From an uncultured Eubacterium sp. (GTDB lineage Bacteria; Bacillota_A; Clostridia; Lachnospirales; Lachnospiraceae): a stretch of DNA of 16,306 nt. Shown piece after piece: positions 1-6,982 of the stretch. Made by a program: the position numbers and the translations under genes. The notes beneath the pieces are model-generated. The model was not told the origin of the DNA. It ran no database searches and saw only the letters and a program-made list of their open reading frames with translations. Where the stretch lies: the NCBI GenBank assembly GCA_948468465.1, contig CAOKJJ010000110.1, positions 1-16,306 on the forward strand, in the 5' to 3' direction. Position 1 is the stretch's first letter. Every line of letters begins with the position of its first letter.

Positions 1-7
1 CTGTCCG

Positions 8-520
8 TTATTGTTTTGCGTCAAATCCGCCGCCTCCTAGTATCTCTCCCGTATTGTAAGCGTTCTTATTGTAGTTCGCTGTTTCGGGTGCGGTGCGCAT
101 GCTTCGAAACAGAGTCAGGTCAAACTCTACCATTTCCAGAGCCTGATTCAGCAATGTCTGGTTTAGTTCATTAATTCTGCGAACCTCATCTAATGTCGTT
201 TTCAACTGTTTTTTTACGTCGATTAATCGCTGCTGTTCTTTTGGCTGGCTGCTCAGCATTTCAATAACCGTATTCACTGTAAAATCCTGATCTGATTTAT
301 TCAGCACTACCGACATATCCTGCATGACTTTTTGCCGCTTATGATCCAGATTTTGGATTTTACTCGCTACGTCCTGTTCCAAATCTACGATTTTTTCCAA
401 TGCTGGAACGTTGGCATCTATGATGACCTGTTTTTTCTCCTTAGATAACTCTGCCAGCTTTTCATATTCTTTGTTTTCGTTCTCTAAGACCTGAATCAGG
501 TCATCCATTAAACTTGCCAC
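8..520 (-). CDS. flgN: FlgN-family flagellar export chaperone
   Basis: 170 aa, almost entirely helical and charged, with long heptad-like stretches from about residue 5 to 135 and a Gly-rich, probably disordered tail (GGGGF near the end). Composition, size and position directly after flgM match FlgN, the cytoplasmic chaperone that binds the hook-filament junction proteins FlgK and FlgL and delivers them to the flagellar export gate. The start is GTG at 520, preceded by GAGG seven bases upstream; the next ATG, four codons in, is too far from that site. It follows flgM by 38 bases and is probably co-transcribed with it. In Firmicutes flgK and flgL usually follow, which would place them just off the left edge. 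FlgN sequences diverge strongly, so the call rests on both context and sequence. Confidence 0.86.
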   Translation of the reverse strand: MASLMDDLIQVLENENKEYEKLAELSKEKKQVIIDANVPALEKIVDLEQDVASKIQNLDHKRQKVMQDMSVVLNKSDQDFTVNTVIEMLSSQPKEQQRLIDVKKQLKTTLDEVRRINELNQTLLNQALEMVEFDLTLFRSMRTAPETANYNKNAYNTGEILGGGGFDAKQ

Positions 521-558
521 GTTTTATCCTCGCATTCTGTAACTGATTTTGTTACCCC

Positions 559-837
559 TTAATTAGCCGCATAATAGCTTGCTAACAACTTGCTTGCAAA
601 ATCTCCAGTATCAACGTCATAGTTTCCAGACTTTATGCTTGTTTTAAGCTCTGCTACTCTATCTTCCCTGATATCCGAAGCTGCTGCAACTGCCTGTTTT
701 GCGATCTGATAATCTCTCCCTGCTCTTGAGATCTGAACCTGATCACGTGCAGAGGTAACTTCTGCTGTACTCTTTGCCTTGGAAGGCTTTGTCGTTTTGT
801 ATAAAGCTGCGATCTGGTTATAAGCATCTATACGCAT
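559..837 (-). CDS. flgM: Anti-sigma-28 factor FlgM
   Basis: 92 aa. FlgM holds sigma-28 (FliA/SigD) inactive until the hook-basal body is complete and is then removed, releasing late flagellar genes. The N-terminus MRIDAYNQI is typical of Gram-positive FlgM, followed by a disordered polar stretch (about 13-32) and the conserved sigma-binding half: VQIS, then an Ala-rich helix, then a VAELKTSIKSGNYDVDTGDFASKLL-type ending (shown here only as the key blocks VAELK, I..G.Y.VD, A.KLL). A start at 846 is possible, but AAAGGAG lies immediately against it and nine bases before the ATG at 837, so 837 is chosen. First gene of a flgM-flgN unit, preceded by a sigma-28 promoter candidate, which would give the usual autoregulation. 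Confidence 0.93.
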   Translation of the reverse strand: MRIDAYNQIAALYKTTKPSKAKSTAEVTSARDQVQISRAGRDYQIAKQAVAAASDIREDRVAELKTSIKSGNYDVDTGDFASKLLASYYAAN

Positions 838-948
838 AATAGGCATCTCCTTTCATCGTCTCTTCCCTGAATGATAAATATAAGATCCTTCACTCAGTAT
901 GCTGCATTGGTTGTATTATGCACTTGTTTGTGAAGTTCTATAACTTGT

Positions 949-975
949 TTATCGGATGTTTTCAGGATTTTGTTA
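949..975 (-). promoter_or_regulatory. Candidate sigma-28 promoter for flgM-flgN
   Basis: Read on the minus strand there is TAAC, 15 bases, then TCCGATAA. The Bacillus SigD consensus is TAAA-N15-GCCGATAT, so both boxes and the spacing agree closely. Predicted transcription start is near 942, leaving a leader of about 105 bases before flgM. A short inverted repeat, AAGTT-N4-AACTT (933-946), overlaps the predicted start. The 301-base gap between flgM and the plus-strand gene (847-1147) holds this site and the weaker promoter noted at 1048-1089; nothing else coding is visible there. Confidence 0.62.
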
Positions 976-1047
976 GCTGTTTTTTTATATTTGTTTAATT
1001 TCCTCATATTTTTGCTGATAAAAAACTGATAAAAAATAGAATCAAGA

Positions 1048-1089
1048 TTGATTATTTTTCCTTTTTGTGATAATCTTTTTGTATATAAT
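1048..1089 (+). promoter_or_regulatory. Possible promoter region of the InlB-repeat gene
   Basis: Two overlapping candidates: an extended -10 TGTGATAAT (1066-1074) with TTGATT (1048-1053) at a short 15-base spacing, and a perfect TATAAT (1084-1089) without a convincing -35 box. Just downstream, AAACGGTTT (1091-1099 region) forms a small dyad. The true start cannot be decided by eye. Confidence 0.33.
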
Positions 1090-1147
1090 TGAAACGGTTT
1101 TGCTTATCTGTACTGTTTAAATAAGTAATGAAAGTGAGGAATATGCC

Positions 1148-2527
1148 ATGAAAAAATTATTGCAATTTACCAGTATTTTTGTATTTACACTGCTGCTTAG
1201 CTTTTATCTGAATCCGGCAGATCTAAAAGCCGACAGCAGAAACATTCCAGCGGATGTCAGCGCGCTGCGTAAAGCAGACATTCCTGCTGCGCCACATATC
1301 ATGGCAGTACGGTCTTCTTCTGGAATAGATAATGGAAATAAAGAATATGTTGTATCTTTTAATCCCAATTACGGAACGCTCAATGGCAGCAGCTACATGC
1401 TCACTGTAAATAAAAAGCTTACCGGCCTGCCGACCGCAACCAGAGCCGGTTATACATTCAGGGGATGGTACACACAGTCCAGCGGAGGTACTCTGGTTAC
1501 AACAAATACCGAATTTCACATGGACACAAATGTCTATGCACAATGGGATAATTATGATGCTGGTTTCAGAGATTTTTATGTATCCAATATTACCGAGACT
1601 TCTGTAAATATAACAGCGCTCATTCCAAATACTTACGTAAGAACATGGGGCATTTTATATGGCACATCCAACACTTATATGTCGGAATCGCGCACAATGA
1701 ACCTTTATACGCAGACCTCTGCGCTTACCACATCCATCACTGGCCTGCTGCCTTATACCACTTATTATTACAGGGTATACTATATTGCTGATACACAGCG
1801 GATTGAATCCAGAATCGGTTCTTTTTCCACAGGCAGGACGTCCGAATTTACGGTAACCTTTTATCCGAACGGCGGAACTATGAACGGACAGTATACCCTT
1901 GTTACTGTAGGCCAAAAACTGCCGTATCTGCCTATCGCATCTCGGGATGGCTACAGCTTTGACGGATGGTATACCGATCCTATAAACGGTGCATTAATTA
2001 CAATAAATACTGTATTTAATTATAACGGCGCTGTATACGCGCATTGGACATATGCACCAAATAATTCCACATCAAATCCATCTGTTACTCCGCCAACAGA
2101 TGGAACAACGAACAACGGGAATACAAATAACGGCAGTACAAACAATGGGAATACAAATAACGGCAGTACGAACAATGGGAACACAAATAACGGCAGTTCC
2201 GTAGATACAGACCATGATTTTGAACCAATATCTGTAGAAAGGGTAAAGCTGAAAAGCGTTAAAAACAATCCTCCAAGAAGAATGAAAGTAAAATGGACCT
2301 GGTATGCATATGGGGATGGATATCAGATTGCTTATTCTACAAATAAAAACTTTGCCTCCAGTAAAACAAAACGCATTTTTGCGGGTGTATTCACAGACGC
2401 AAAAACAATTGCCGGCCTGCAGAAAGGAAAGACCTATTATGTAAAAGTGCGGGCCTATCAGAAATCCGGAGGTCAGAGATATTACGGGGCATGGAGTAAT
2501 GTGAAAAAAATAAAAATAAAAAAATAA
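1148..2527 (+). CDS. Secreted InlB B-repeat / fibronectin-III-like protein
   Basis: 459 aa. Signal peptide: MKK, hydrophobic core about 5-21, likely cleavage after LKA (residue 28). Two Listeria-Bacteroides (InlB B, Flg_new-type) repeats lie at about 67-133 and 233-301, each with the pattern V.F.pN.GT.ng ... LP.a.R.GY.F.GWYT ... vYA.W. Between them, about 145-228, is a fibronectin-III-like segment ending in GLLPYTTYYYRVYY. A Thr/Asn/Gly linker (321-350) joins a second fibronectin-III-like domain (about 362-459, with GLQKGKTYYVKVRAY). No LPXTG motif or membrane anchor is visible, so it is probably released or held non-covalently. ATG is preceded by GAGG eight bases upstream. Such modules usually serve adhesion or extracellular binding; the ligand is unknown. 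It stands alone on the plus strand with its own terminator, diverging from flgM. Confidence 0.88.
   Translation: MKKLLQFTSIFVFTLLLSFYLNPADLKADSRNIPADVSALRKADIPAAPHIMAVRSSSGIDNGNKEYVVSFNPNYGTLNGSSYMLTVNKKLTGLPTATRAGYTFRGWYTQSSGGTLVTTNTEFHMDTNVYAQWDNYDAGFRDFYVSNITETSVNITALIPNTYVRTWGILYGTSNTYMSESRTMNLYTQTSALTTSITGLLPYTTYYYRVYYIADTQRIESRIGSFSTGRTSEFTVTFYPNGGTMNGQYTLVTVGQKLPYLPIASRDGYSFDGWYTDPINGALITINTVFNYNGAVYAHWTYAPNNSTSNPSVTPPTDGTTNNGNTNNGSTNNGNTNNGSTNNGNTNNGSSVDTDHDFEPISVERVKLKSVKNNPPRRMKVKWTWYAYGDGYQIAYSTNKNFASSKTKRIFAGVFTDAKTIAGLQKGKTYYVKVRAYQKSGGQRYYGAWSNVKKIKIKK
2108..2197 (+). repeat. Three tandem 30-base repeats (TNNGNTNNGS linker)
   Basis: Three head-to-tail 30-base units each encode TNNGNTNNGS, forming a flexible Asn/Gly linker between the second InlB repeat and the C-terminal domain. 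Units differ only at a few third-position bases, which suggests recent duplication; unit number may vary between strains by slippage. Confidence 0.9.
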
Positions 2528-2557
2528 AAGCAATATTTAAAAATCAATAAAATCAAC

Positions 2558-2592
2558 AAAAAAAGGGGCTGTAAAAGCTCCTTTCTTTTTTA
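2558..2592. terminator. Bidirectional intrinsic terminator
   Basis: AAAGGGGCT, five-base loop, then AGCTCCTTT (9 bp with one G-T pair), flanked by seven A on the left and CTTTTTT on the right. It can terminate the plus-strand secreted-protein gene and, read on the other strand, the CvpA gene that converges on it. Confidence 0.85.
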
Positions 2593-3294
2593 TTAAGATT
2601 TCCAAAAATATTCCAAAACAAATTCCTTTACCAGATTCTGTTCGTATAATCCCCTTAATACAGCATTTTCTTCAATCTGATTTAACAATACCGCACTCAC
2701 AGGCAATATTTTAGTCTGTTCTATCACAAAAAATACAACCCATATCACAAGAAACGCTTTCACAACCCCCGCAAAAAATCCAAAAACCATATTAACTAAA
2801 TGTATTCCAGGTTTTCGCGAAAATATATCCAGCTTTCTTCCAATTATAAACACAATCACCGTTATAATCATAAACGACAATAAAAACGCAATCACTGACA
2901 CGCCAATATCCGCAACTGCCTTTGCCATTTTCTTATAGATTCCCTGTGACTCCAACAAATCCGGAATCGCTGCCTGCGTCGTATGGTTTAACTCTTTTTG
3001 CAGCTTCTTTGGCAGCGTCACAAAAGCCAAATCCATGCTTTCTGTTAATGTGCCTTCTTCCAGTTTTTTATCAATCTGTTTTCTGACATATGTTTCACTT
3101 CCTGCTTCAATCCGCTGTCTGATTGTCGTAGATTCCAGAATCAAATTATGAAACATCGGCATCGTTACGGCAATAAATACAATGGAAGCCGCTAATGCCG
3201 CAACAGAATAAATAACCCTCAAAAAACCTTTATGAAATCCACGCAGCGCAGATACTATAATATAACCCATTACCGTAAAATAAAACCAGTTCAT
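2593..3294 (-). CDS. CvpA-family integral membrane protein
   Basis: 233 aa with hydrophobic segments at about 3-16, 26-46, 128-152 and 168-191, and the RGF.KGF.R motif after the first segment that is typical of CvpA/colicin V production proteins. A soluble charged region of about 75 residues (52-125) separates the two membrane pairs. CvpA proteins are linked in other bacteria to envelope integrity; the molecular role is not settled. The start abuts the stop of the upstream DUF5711 gene (TAG then ATG), implying translational coupling; AAGGA lies ten bases before the ATG. Last gene of the dnaX/recR-side cluster, ending at a terminator. Confidence 0.85.
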   Translation of the reverse strand: MNWFYFTVMGYIIVSALRGFHKGFLRVIYSVAALAASIVFIAVTMPMFHNLILESTTIRQRIEAGSETYVRKQIDKKLEEGTLTESMDLAFVTLPKKLQKELNHTTQAAIPDLLESQGIYKKMAKAVADIGVSVIAFLLSFMIITVIVFIIGRKLDIFSRKPGIHLVNMVFGFFAGVVKAFLVIWVVFFVIEQTKILPVSAVLLNQIEENAVLRGLYEQNLVKEFVLEYFWKS

Positions 3295-4509
3295 CTAAAA
3301 TTCATCCTTTAACTTAATCCTGTTCGTTTCGCCGCTCATAATAAACCAATAATTCAGCTGGCCGCTGCCAGATATCACATCATAAATACTATGGTCAAAT
3401 GTATAATCAAACCTCTTATTACCTCTCATCGTATACAGCTGCACACTTTTCTCATTTCGTATGCATAACAGTCCATTTTGCAGGATTCCAATATCTGTAT
3501 AATCCAAATCAAATGTTTGTTCTAATATCAGTCTGCCTTTCATATTATAAATATTAGTAACATATCCTTTTGCAGAATCCGGATGATCGAAAACCAGTCC
3601 AAAGTAATCGTCATTATAATATATGCTGCGAATATGATTCTTACATTTTATTTCTTTTGTCATAACTGGTTTCTGGGTTCCTTCATATATCATAATCTTT
3701 GTATCTCCAAATGCCAGGAGTTTGTCATTTGTCACAAAACGAATGCTCGGTATAATCATGTCTTCGTATGAATAAGAACCTACAATATTATCTATCTCAT
3801 TTTTACCTACTTTGCCATAATTATAAAAAACGATATTTGATTTTATGCTTGCATCTGTAATGTCCAGCATACTGACTGCCAGTTTCTGTGCGTCCATAGA
3901 TAACGCAAGGTCCATAGGATACCCGCTGTTTTCTATATGAAGCGCGCCTTCCGCCAACTGCTTGCCGTCCTTATCATACATATGTATATAACTCATCTGA
4001 GAATCTTCCATGAGGACAGCTACCGTCCCCTGTCTGGCTATGCTTACACGCTGTACAGGAATTGTTGTCTGTATGGAGCCTTGCTGCCCTTCCATATTCA
4101 TAATATAGATTCTGTTGCCACCCTGCTCATAAATAGCAAGATAATCTTCACATATGGTAATACGCGGCGATTCCATTTCATACGTCTGATTCCATAACAC
4201 CTCTCCGGTTATGCTGGAATATACAGCGCCGTCTTGTGTATATTGGAGTACGTTGCCCTGGAATTCTTCATACTTAGCAGCTTCTGTTTCACGTCGTTCG
4301 ATCTGTTCCATGACTTCATAATCTGTATAGACTTTATTCTCAAAATATAAAAATGCGGCAAAAAGCAATCCAATTGCTACACCAACAAGGATAAAGATCA
4401 AAATCAGAATCTTCATTCTATGAATCCGAATTTTCTGTTTTAATTCCGCTAACTCTTCCGCACTTTGTTCAGGAAGAGCATGTAATGTAGTATTTCCGCT
4501 TTTTGCCAT
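3295..4509 (-). CDS. DUF5711-family single-pass membrane protein with propeller-like repeats
   Basis: 404 aa. A short cytoplasmic N-terminus is followed by one membrane helix (about 33-55) and an outer region of roughly 340 residues made of short beta-rich repeats of the form Y..dG....  .y..G, as in WD40/PQQ-like propellers. This matches DUF5711, common in Lachnospiraceae and without a known function. The longest frame starts at 4581 and overlaps the upstream gene, but the ATG at 4509 has AGGAG six bases before it and gives a start with a normal spacing, so it is preferred. Its neighbours are a LysM protein upstream (gap 43 bases) and a coupled CvpA gene downstream. An inferred role is an envelope scaffold or sensor; no catalytic residues are recognisable. 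Confidence 0.82.
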   Translation of the reverse strand: MAKSGNTTLHALPEQSAEELAELKQKIRIHRMKILILIFILVGVAIGLLFAAFLYFENKVYTDYEVMEQIERRETEAAKYEEFQGNVLQYTQDGAVYSSITGEVLWNQTYEMESPRITICEDYLAIYEQGGNRIYIMNMEGQQGSIQTTIPVQRVSIARQGTVAVLMEDSQMSYIHMYDKDGKQLAEGALHIENSGYPMDLALSMDAQKLAVSMLDITDASIKSNIVFYNYGKVGKNEIDNIVGSYSYEDMIIPSIRFVTNDKLLAFGDTKIMIYEGTQKPVMTKEIKCKNHIRSIYYNDDYFGLVFDHPDSAKGYVTNIYNMKGRLILEQTFDLDYTDIGILQNGLLCIRNEKSVQLYTMRGNKRFDYTFDHSIYDVISGSGQLNYWFIMSGETNRIKLKDEF

Positions 4510-4552
4510 AATTTTCTCCTGTATATCAGCATGGTAAATCTCATACATACTG

Positions 4553-5839
4553 CTATGGTAATTCCAGCTTCTGGCCAGCATAAATCATATCCATATCTTC
4601 AATGCCGTTTAACTCGCATATTTTCCGCGCTTTTGTTGCTGTTCCGTATATCTTTTTGCTAATACCAACGAGGCTTTCGCCTTTTTTTACAATATAATAG
4701 CCCTGAAGCAGACTTGTCTGCGCTTCTGTTAATGCAGAAGTTGGTTCTGTATCGTCTGCATCCTTCTTGCTGTCACTGCTGTCAGATTCATCTGTCTTTG
4801 TTTCTTTTTCAGACGTATTTTTTTCTTCCTTTGTTTGTTTATCCTTTGTTTGTTTATCTTTTGCTTGTTTATCCTCTGCTTGTCCTTCAACATCAGAACC
4901 GCTGCTTTTTTCCTTCTGACTATCATCACTGAGTGTCTGATCTTCAGAAGATGACGAACTGCCTGCTTCATTGAAATCAGTCTGATCTTCATCCTGTACA
5001 TTGGCACTCATAACCGGGACGTCCTGTGATTTTACACCTGCTTGTCCTTCTCTGCCCGAAATCTGATTAACCGCGGATTCCAGATCCTGCATTTTCTCTA
5101 CATTGTTTACTGTACTTACTCCAAGTACACAGACGGAAAGCACTAACAATAAGCTTGTTGTGTATAAAACACCATTCCATTTTCTTTCTGACAGCTGCGC
5201 CTTTTTTTCTAATAAAGTTTCCCGATAACTATGTACGAGCGGCTCCTGTATTTCTTCCGGCGAAATATTCAGTTCCTTGCTTTTATTTTTGTCGATCATA
5301 TATTCCTGCATCTGCGGATTTTTTTCATAATAGACATAATAGCCTTCTTTCCGCTGCAGTACATTTTTCTCAAAAACATAAAAAACTTCTTCTTTTTCTA
5401 TCTGATCCAATAAAAATAAAACATTTTTCTGTATATTGAAATTCTTTTTGTGATTTTGCTCCACTTCTACAGTCAGGCCAGAAGGAGCATTGCTGACATC
5501 CTGTCCCCATCCGACAATCTCCAGATTGTCATAATAAGTCTTCATCTCTTTGTAAATAAATGCCCATGTCTCATCACTGAATTCCAATACATGTTCTTTA
5601 AAAAACTCATCTTCCAGCCGGATCAGCCCGCTGATAAAATATCTCGTAAAGTCTTTCCCTTTTTCAACCCTTCCCAGCAGCATAAATCCCCGGTTTGTCC
5701 AGTCTTCCTGTACTTCCTGTGTATGTAAATAGGTATATACATAATCCTCCAGATAAACCCTTGTATTTCCTGTATTCGTGCCAATCTGCCGGATATTCTT
5801 TGGTAGTGTCCCTGATGTTTTTTTTATTTGTTCTGCCAA
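4553..5839 (-). CDS. Single-pass membrane protein with C-terminal LysM and degenerate MPN-like N-terminal domain
   Basis: 428 aa in three parts. The cytoplasmic part (about 1-215) has a segment resembling an MPN/JAB fold without its metal ligands. One membrane helix lies at about 223-243. An acidic, Ser/Lys-rich stalk containing KDKQT repeats (about 270-370) leads to a C-terminal LysM domain (about 381-428: YYIVKKGESLVGISKKIYG ... LNGI ... IYAGQKLELP), which binds peptidoglycan glycans. So the protein probably spans from cytoplasm to wall. The longest frame begins with TTG at 5878 with no ribosome site. The TTG at 5839 has GAGGTG six bases upstream and is chosen, though still uncertain. Lies 92 bases after recR; the next gene follows after 43 bases. 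Confidence 0.82.
   Translation of the reverse strand: MAEQIKKTSGTLPKNIRQIGTNTGNTRVYLEDYVYTYLHTQEVQEDWTNRGFMLLGRVEKGKDFTRYFISGLIRLEDEFFKEHVLEFSDETWAFIYKEMKTYYDNLEIVGWGQDVSNAPSGLTVEVEQNHKKNFNIQKNVLFLLDQIEKEEVFYVFEKNVLQRKEGYYVYYEKNPQMQEYMIDKNKSKELNISPEEIQEPLVHSYRETLLEKKAQLSERKWNGVLYTTSLLLVLSVCVLGVSTVNNVEKMQDLESAVNQISGREGQAGVKSQDVPVMSANVQDEDQTDFNEAGSSSSSEDQTLSDDSQKEKSSGSDVEGQAEDKQAKDKQTKDKQTKEEKNTSEKETKTDESDSSDSKKDADDTEPTSALTEAQTSLLQGYYIVKKGESLVGISKKIYGTATKARKICELNGIEDMDMIYAGQKLELP
4832..4876 (-). repeat. Three 15-base tandem repeats in the LysM-protein stalk
   Basis: Three 15-base units encode KDKQT, KDKQT and EDKQA in the extracellular stalk between the membrane helix and LysM. The stalk is low complexity, so length changes should be tolerated. 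Confidence 0.8.
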
Positions 5840-5931
5840 TTCGCACACCTCTTTCCATATTTTCAGGTATGCGTTCAATGTAGCATAACTTACTGGCTGA
5901 TTTTGGCAGATATTGTTGGCAGCGGCACGAA

Positions 5932-6528
5932 TTATAATTCTGTGCGTCCTTCCAGGGCACGCAGCAAGGTTACTTCATCAATATACTCCAGATCACCGCC
6001 GACCGGAACGCCGCTGGCTATCCGTGTCACTTTGATTCCGGTCGGTTTGATCAGTTTGCTGATATACATTGCCGTCGTTTCACCTTCCAGACTGGAATTC
6101 GTAGCAATAATGACTTCATTGACCTCTCCCTGCAGCCGCTGCATCAGTTCTTTTAATTTAATGTCAGCCGGCCCGATACCCAGCATTGGGGAGATTGCTC
6201 CATGAAGGACATGATAGACGCCATCAAATTTTCCTGTTTTTTCATATGCCGCAAGATCTCTCGGATTTTCCACAACCATAATCGTTTTCTGATCCCGGTT
6301 TGTATTTTTACAGATAGGGCATACTTCATCATCTGTCAGTGTATAACACTGTTTGCAGTAGCAGACCTTCCGGCGCGCTTCCAAAATAGAATTTGCCAGT
6401 TTTTCCACTTCCGCTTCAGGCATGTTTAATATATGAAATGCCATCCTTTGCGCTGATTTCACACCAATCCCCGGCAAGCCGGCCAGTGATTCAATCAGCC
6501 TGCTGATCTGCGCGCTATAATAATCCAT
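5932..6528 (-). CDS. recR: Recombination mediator protein RecR
   Basis: 198 aa, the standard length. RecR forms a DNA-clamping ring and, with RecO (and RecF), loads RecA on SSB-coated single-stranded DNA for gap repair. Visible blocks: helix-hairpin-helix [15 protein letters not shown] (about 18-32); a zinc finger with C58, C61, C70 and C73; a Toprim domain (about 80-175) with VVENPRDL and ATNSSLEGE; and the conserved C-terminal block [23 protein letters not shown] (given here by its key parts VGGDLEY and TLLRALEGR). The start follows the ebfC stop by two bases, so the pair is translationally coupled, an arrangement conserved across bacteria. Confidence 0.98.
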   Translation of the reverse strand: MDYYSAQISRLIESLAGLPGIGVKSAQRMAFHILNMPEAEVEKLANSILEARRKVCYCKQCYTLTDDEVCPICKNTNRDQKTIMVVENPRDLAAYEKTGKFDGVYHVLHGAISPMLGIGPADIKLKELMQRLQGEVNEVIIATNSSLEGETTAMYISKLIKPTGIKVTRIASGVPVGGDLEYIDEVTLLRALEGRTEL

Positions 6529-6530
6529 GA

Positions 6531-6881
6531 CTAAAATAACCCCATTCCGCCGCCAAGGCCGCCGGTAATCTTACCCATCGTATTTTGAGAATATTCATCA
6601 ATCTGGCGCATGGCTTCGTTCGTAGCAGCCATAATAAGGTCTTCGAGCATCTCCACGTCGTCCGGATCTACCGCTTCCGGATCTATCTTTATTTTTGTAA
6701 CTACTCTCTTGCCGGATACCGTAACCTCTACCGCTCCGCCTCCGGCCGTCGCTGTCATTTCTTTTTCTTCCAGTTCTTTGCTGGCATCCTCCATCTGTTT
6801 CTGCATTTTTTGTGCCTGTTTCATCAGATTTGCCATATTCCCCGGCATACCGCCTCCCGGAAATCCTCCTCGTTTTGCCAT
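6531..6881 (-). CDS. ebfC: YbaB/EbfC-family nucleoid-associated protein
   Basis: 116 aa. A small dimeric DNA-binding protein that coats the nucleoid. It shows the Gly/Met-rich N-terminus ([12 protein letters not shown]), the [13 protein letters not shown] helix, a beta region with [33 protein letters not shown], and a Gly-rich tail ending GGGMGLF. AAGGAGG lies ten bases before the ATG. It sits between dnaX and recR, the classical conserved order. The sequence has its own promoter candidate upstream (6922-6950), so it may be expressed separately from dnaX. Confidence 0.97.
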   Translation of the reverse strand: MAKRGGFPGGGMPGNMANLMKQAQKMQKQMEDASKELEEKEMTATAGGGAVEVTVSGKRVVTKIKIDPEAVDPDDVEMLEDLIMAATNEAMRQIDEYSQNTMGKITGGLGGGMGLF

Positions 6882-6921
6882 GATTTTTCTTCCTCCTTGG
6901 ATTTATTTTTGACTGTTATTG

Positions 6922-6950
6922 ATTTTAGCGCATAATTCTCCATCTGACAA
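6922..6950 (-). promoter_or_regulatory. Candidate sigma-A promoter for ebfC-recR
   Basis: On the minus strand: TTGTCA, exactly 17 bases, TAAAAT (each box 5 of 6 to consensus). Predicted start near 6915 gives a leader of about 34 bases to ebfC. It lies in the 101-base gap after dnaX. Confidence 0.55.
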
Positions 6951-6982
6951 TATATGGATTTATTTTTCGTTATTTTTCATTA

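Noticed and set aside
933..946. AAGTT-N4-AACTT as a FlgM-leader hairpin
   Set aside because: Five base pairs only; too weak to call as a feature, noted with the promoter instead.
1088..1103. Catabolite-control (cre) site after the -10 box of the InlB-repeat gene
   Set aside because: TGAAACGG lacks the CG step at the required position of the cre consensus.
2108..2197. Regular 30-base repeats as a CRISPR array
   Set aside because: Units are contiguous without spacers and encode a reading-frame linker.
2020..2268. Minus-strand open frame opposite the Asn-rich linker
   Set aside because: A repetitive shadow (FPLFV repeats) caused by the 30-base repeats on the other strand.
4729..5007. Open frame on the minus strand inside the LysM gene
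   Set aside because: A Lys/Gln-rich shadow of the low-complexity stalk in another frame; no ribosome site or family features.
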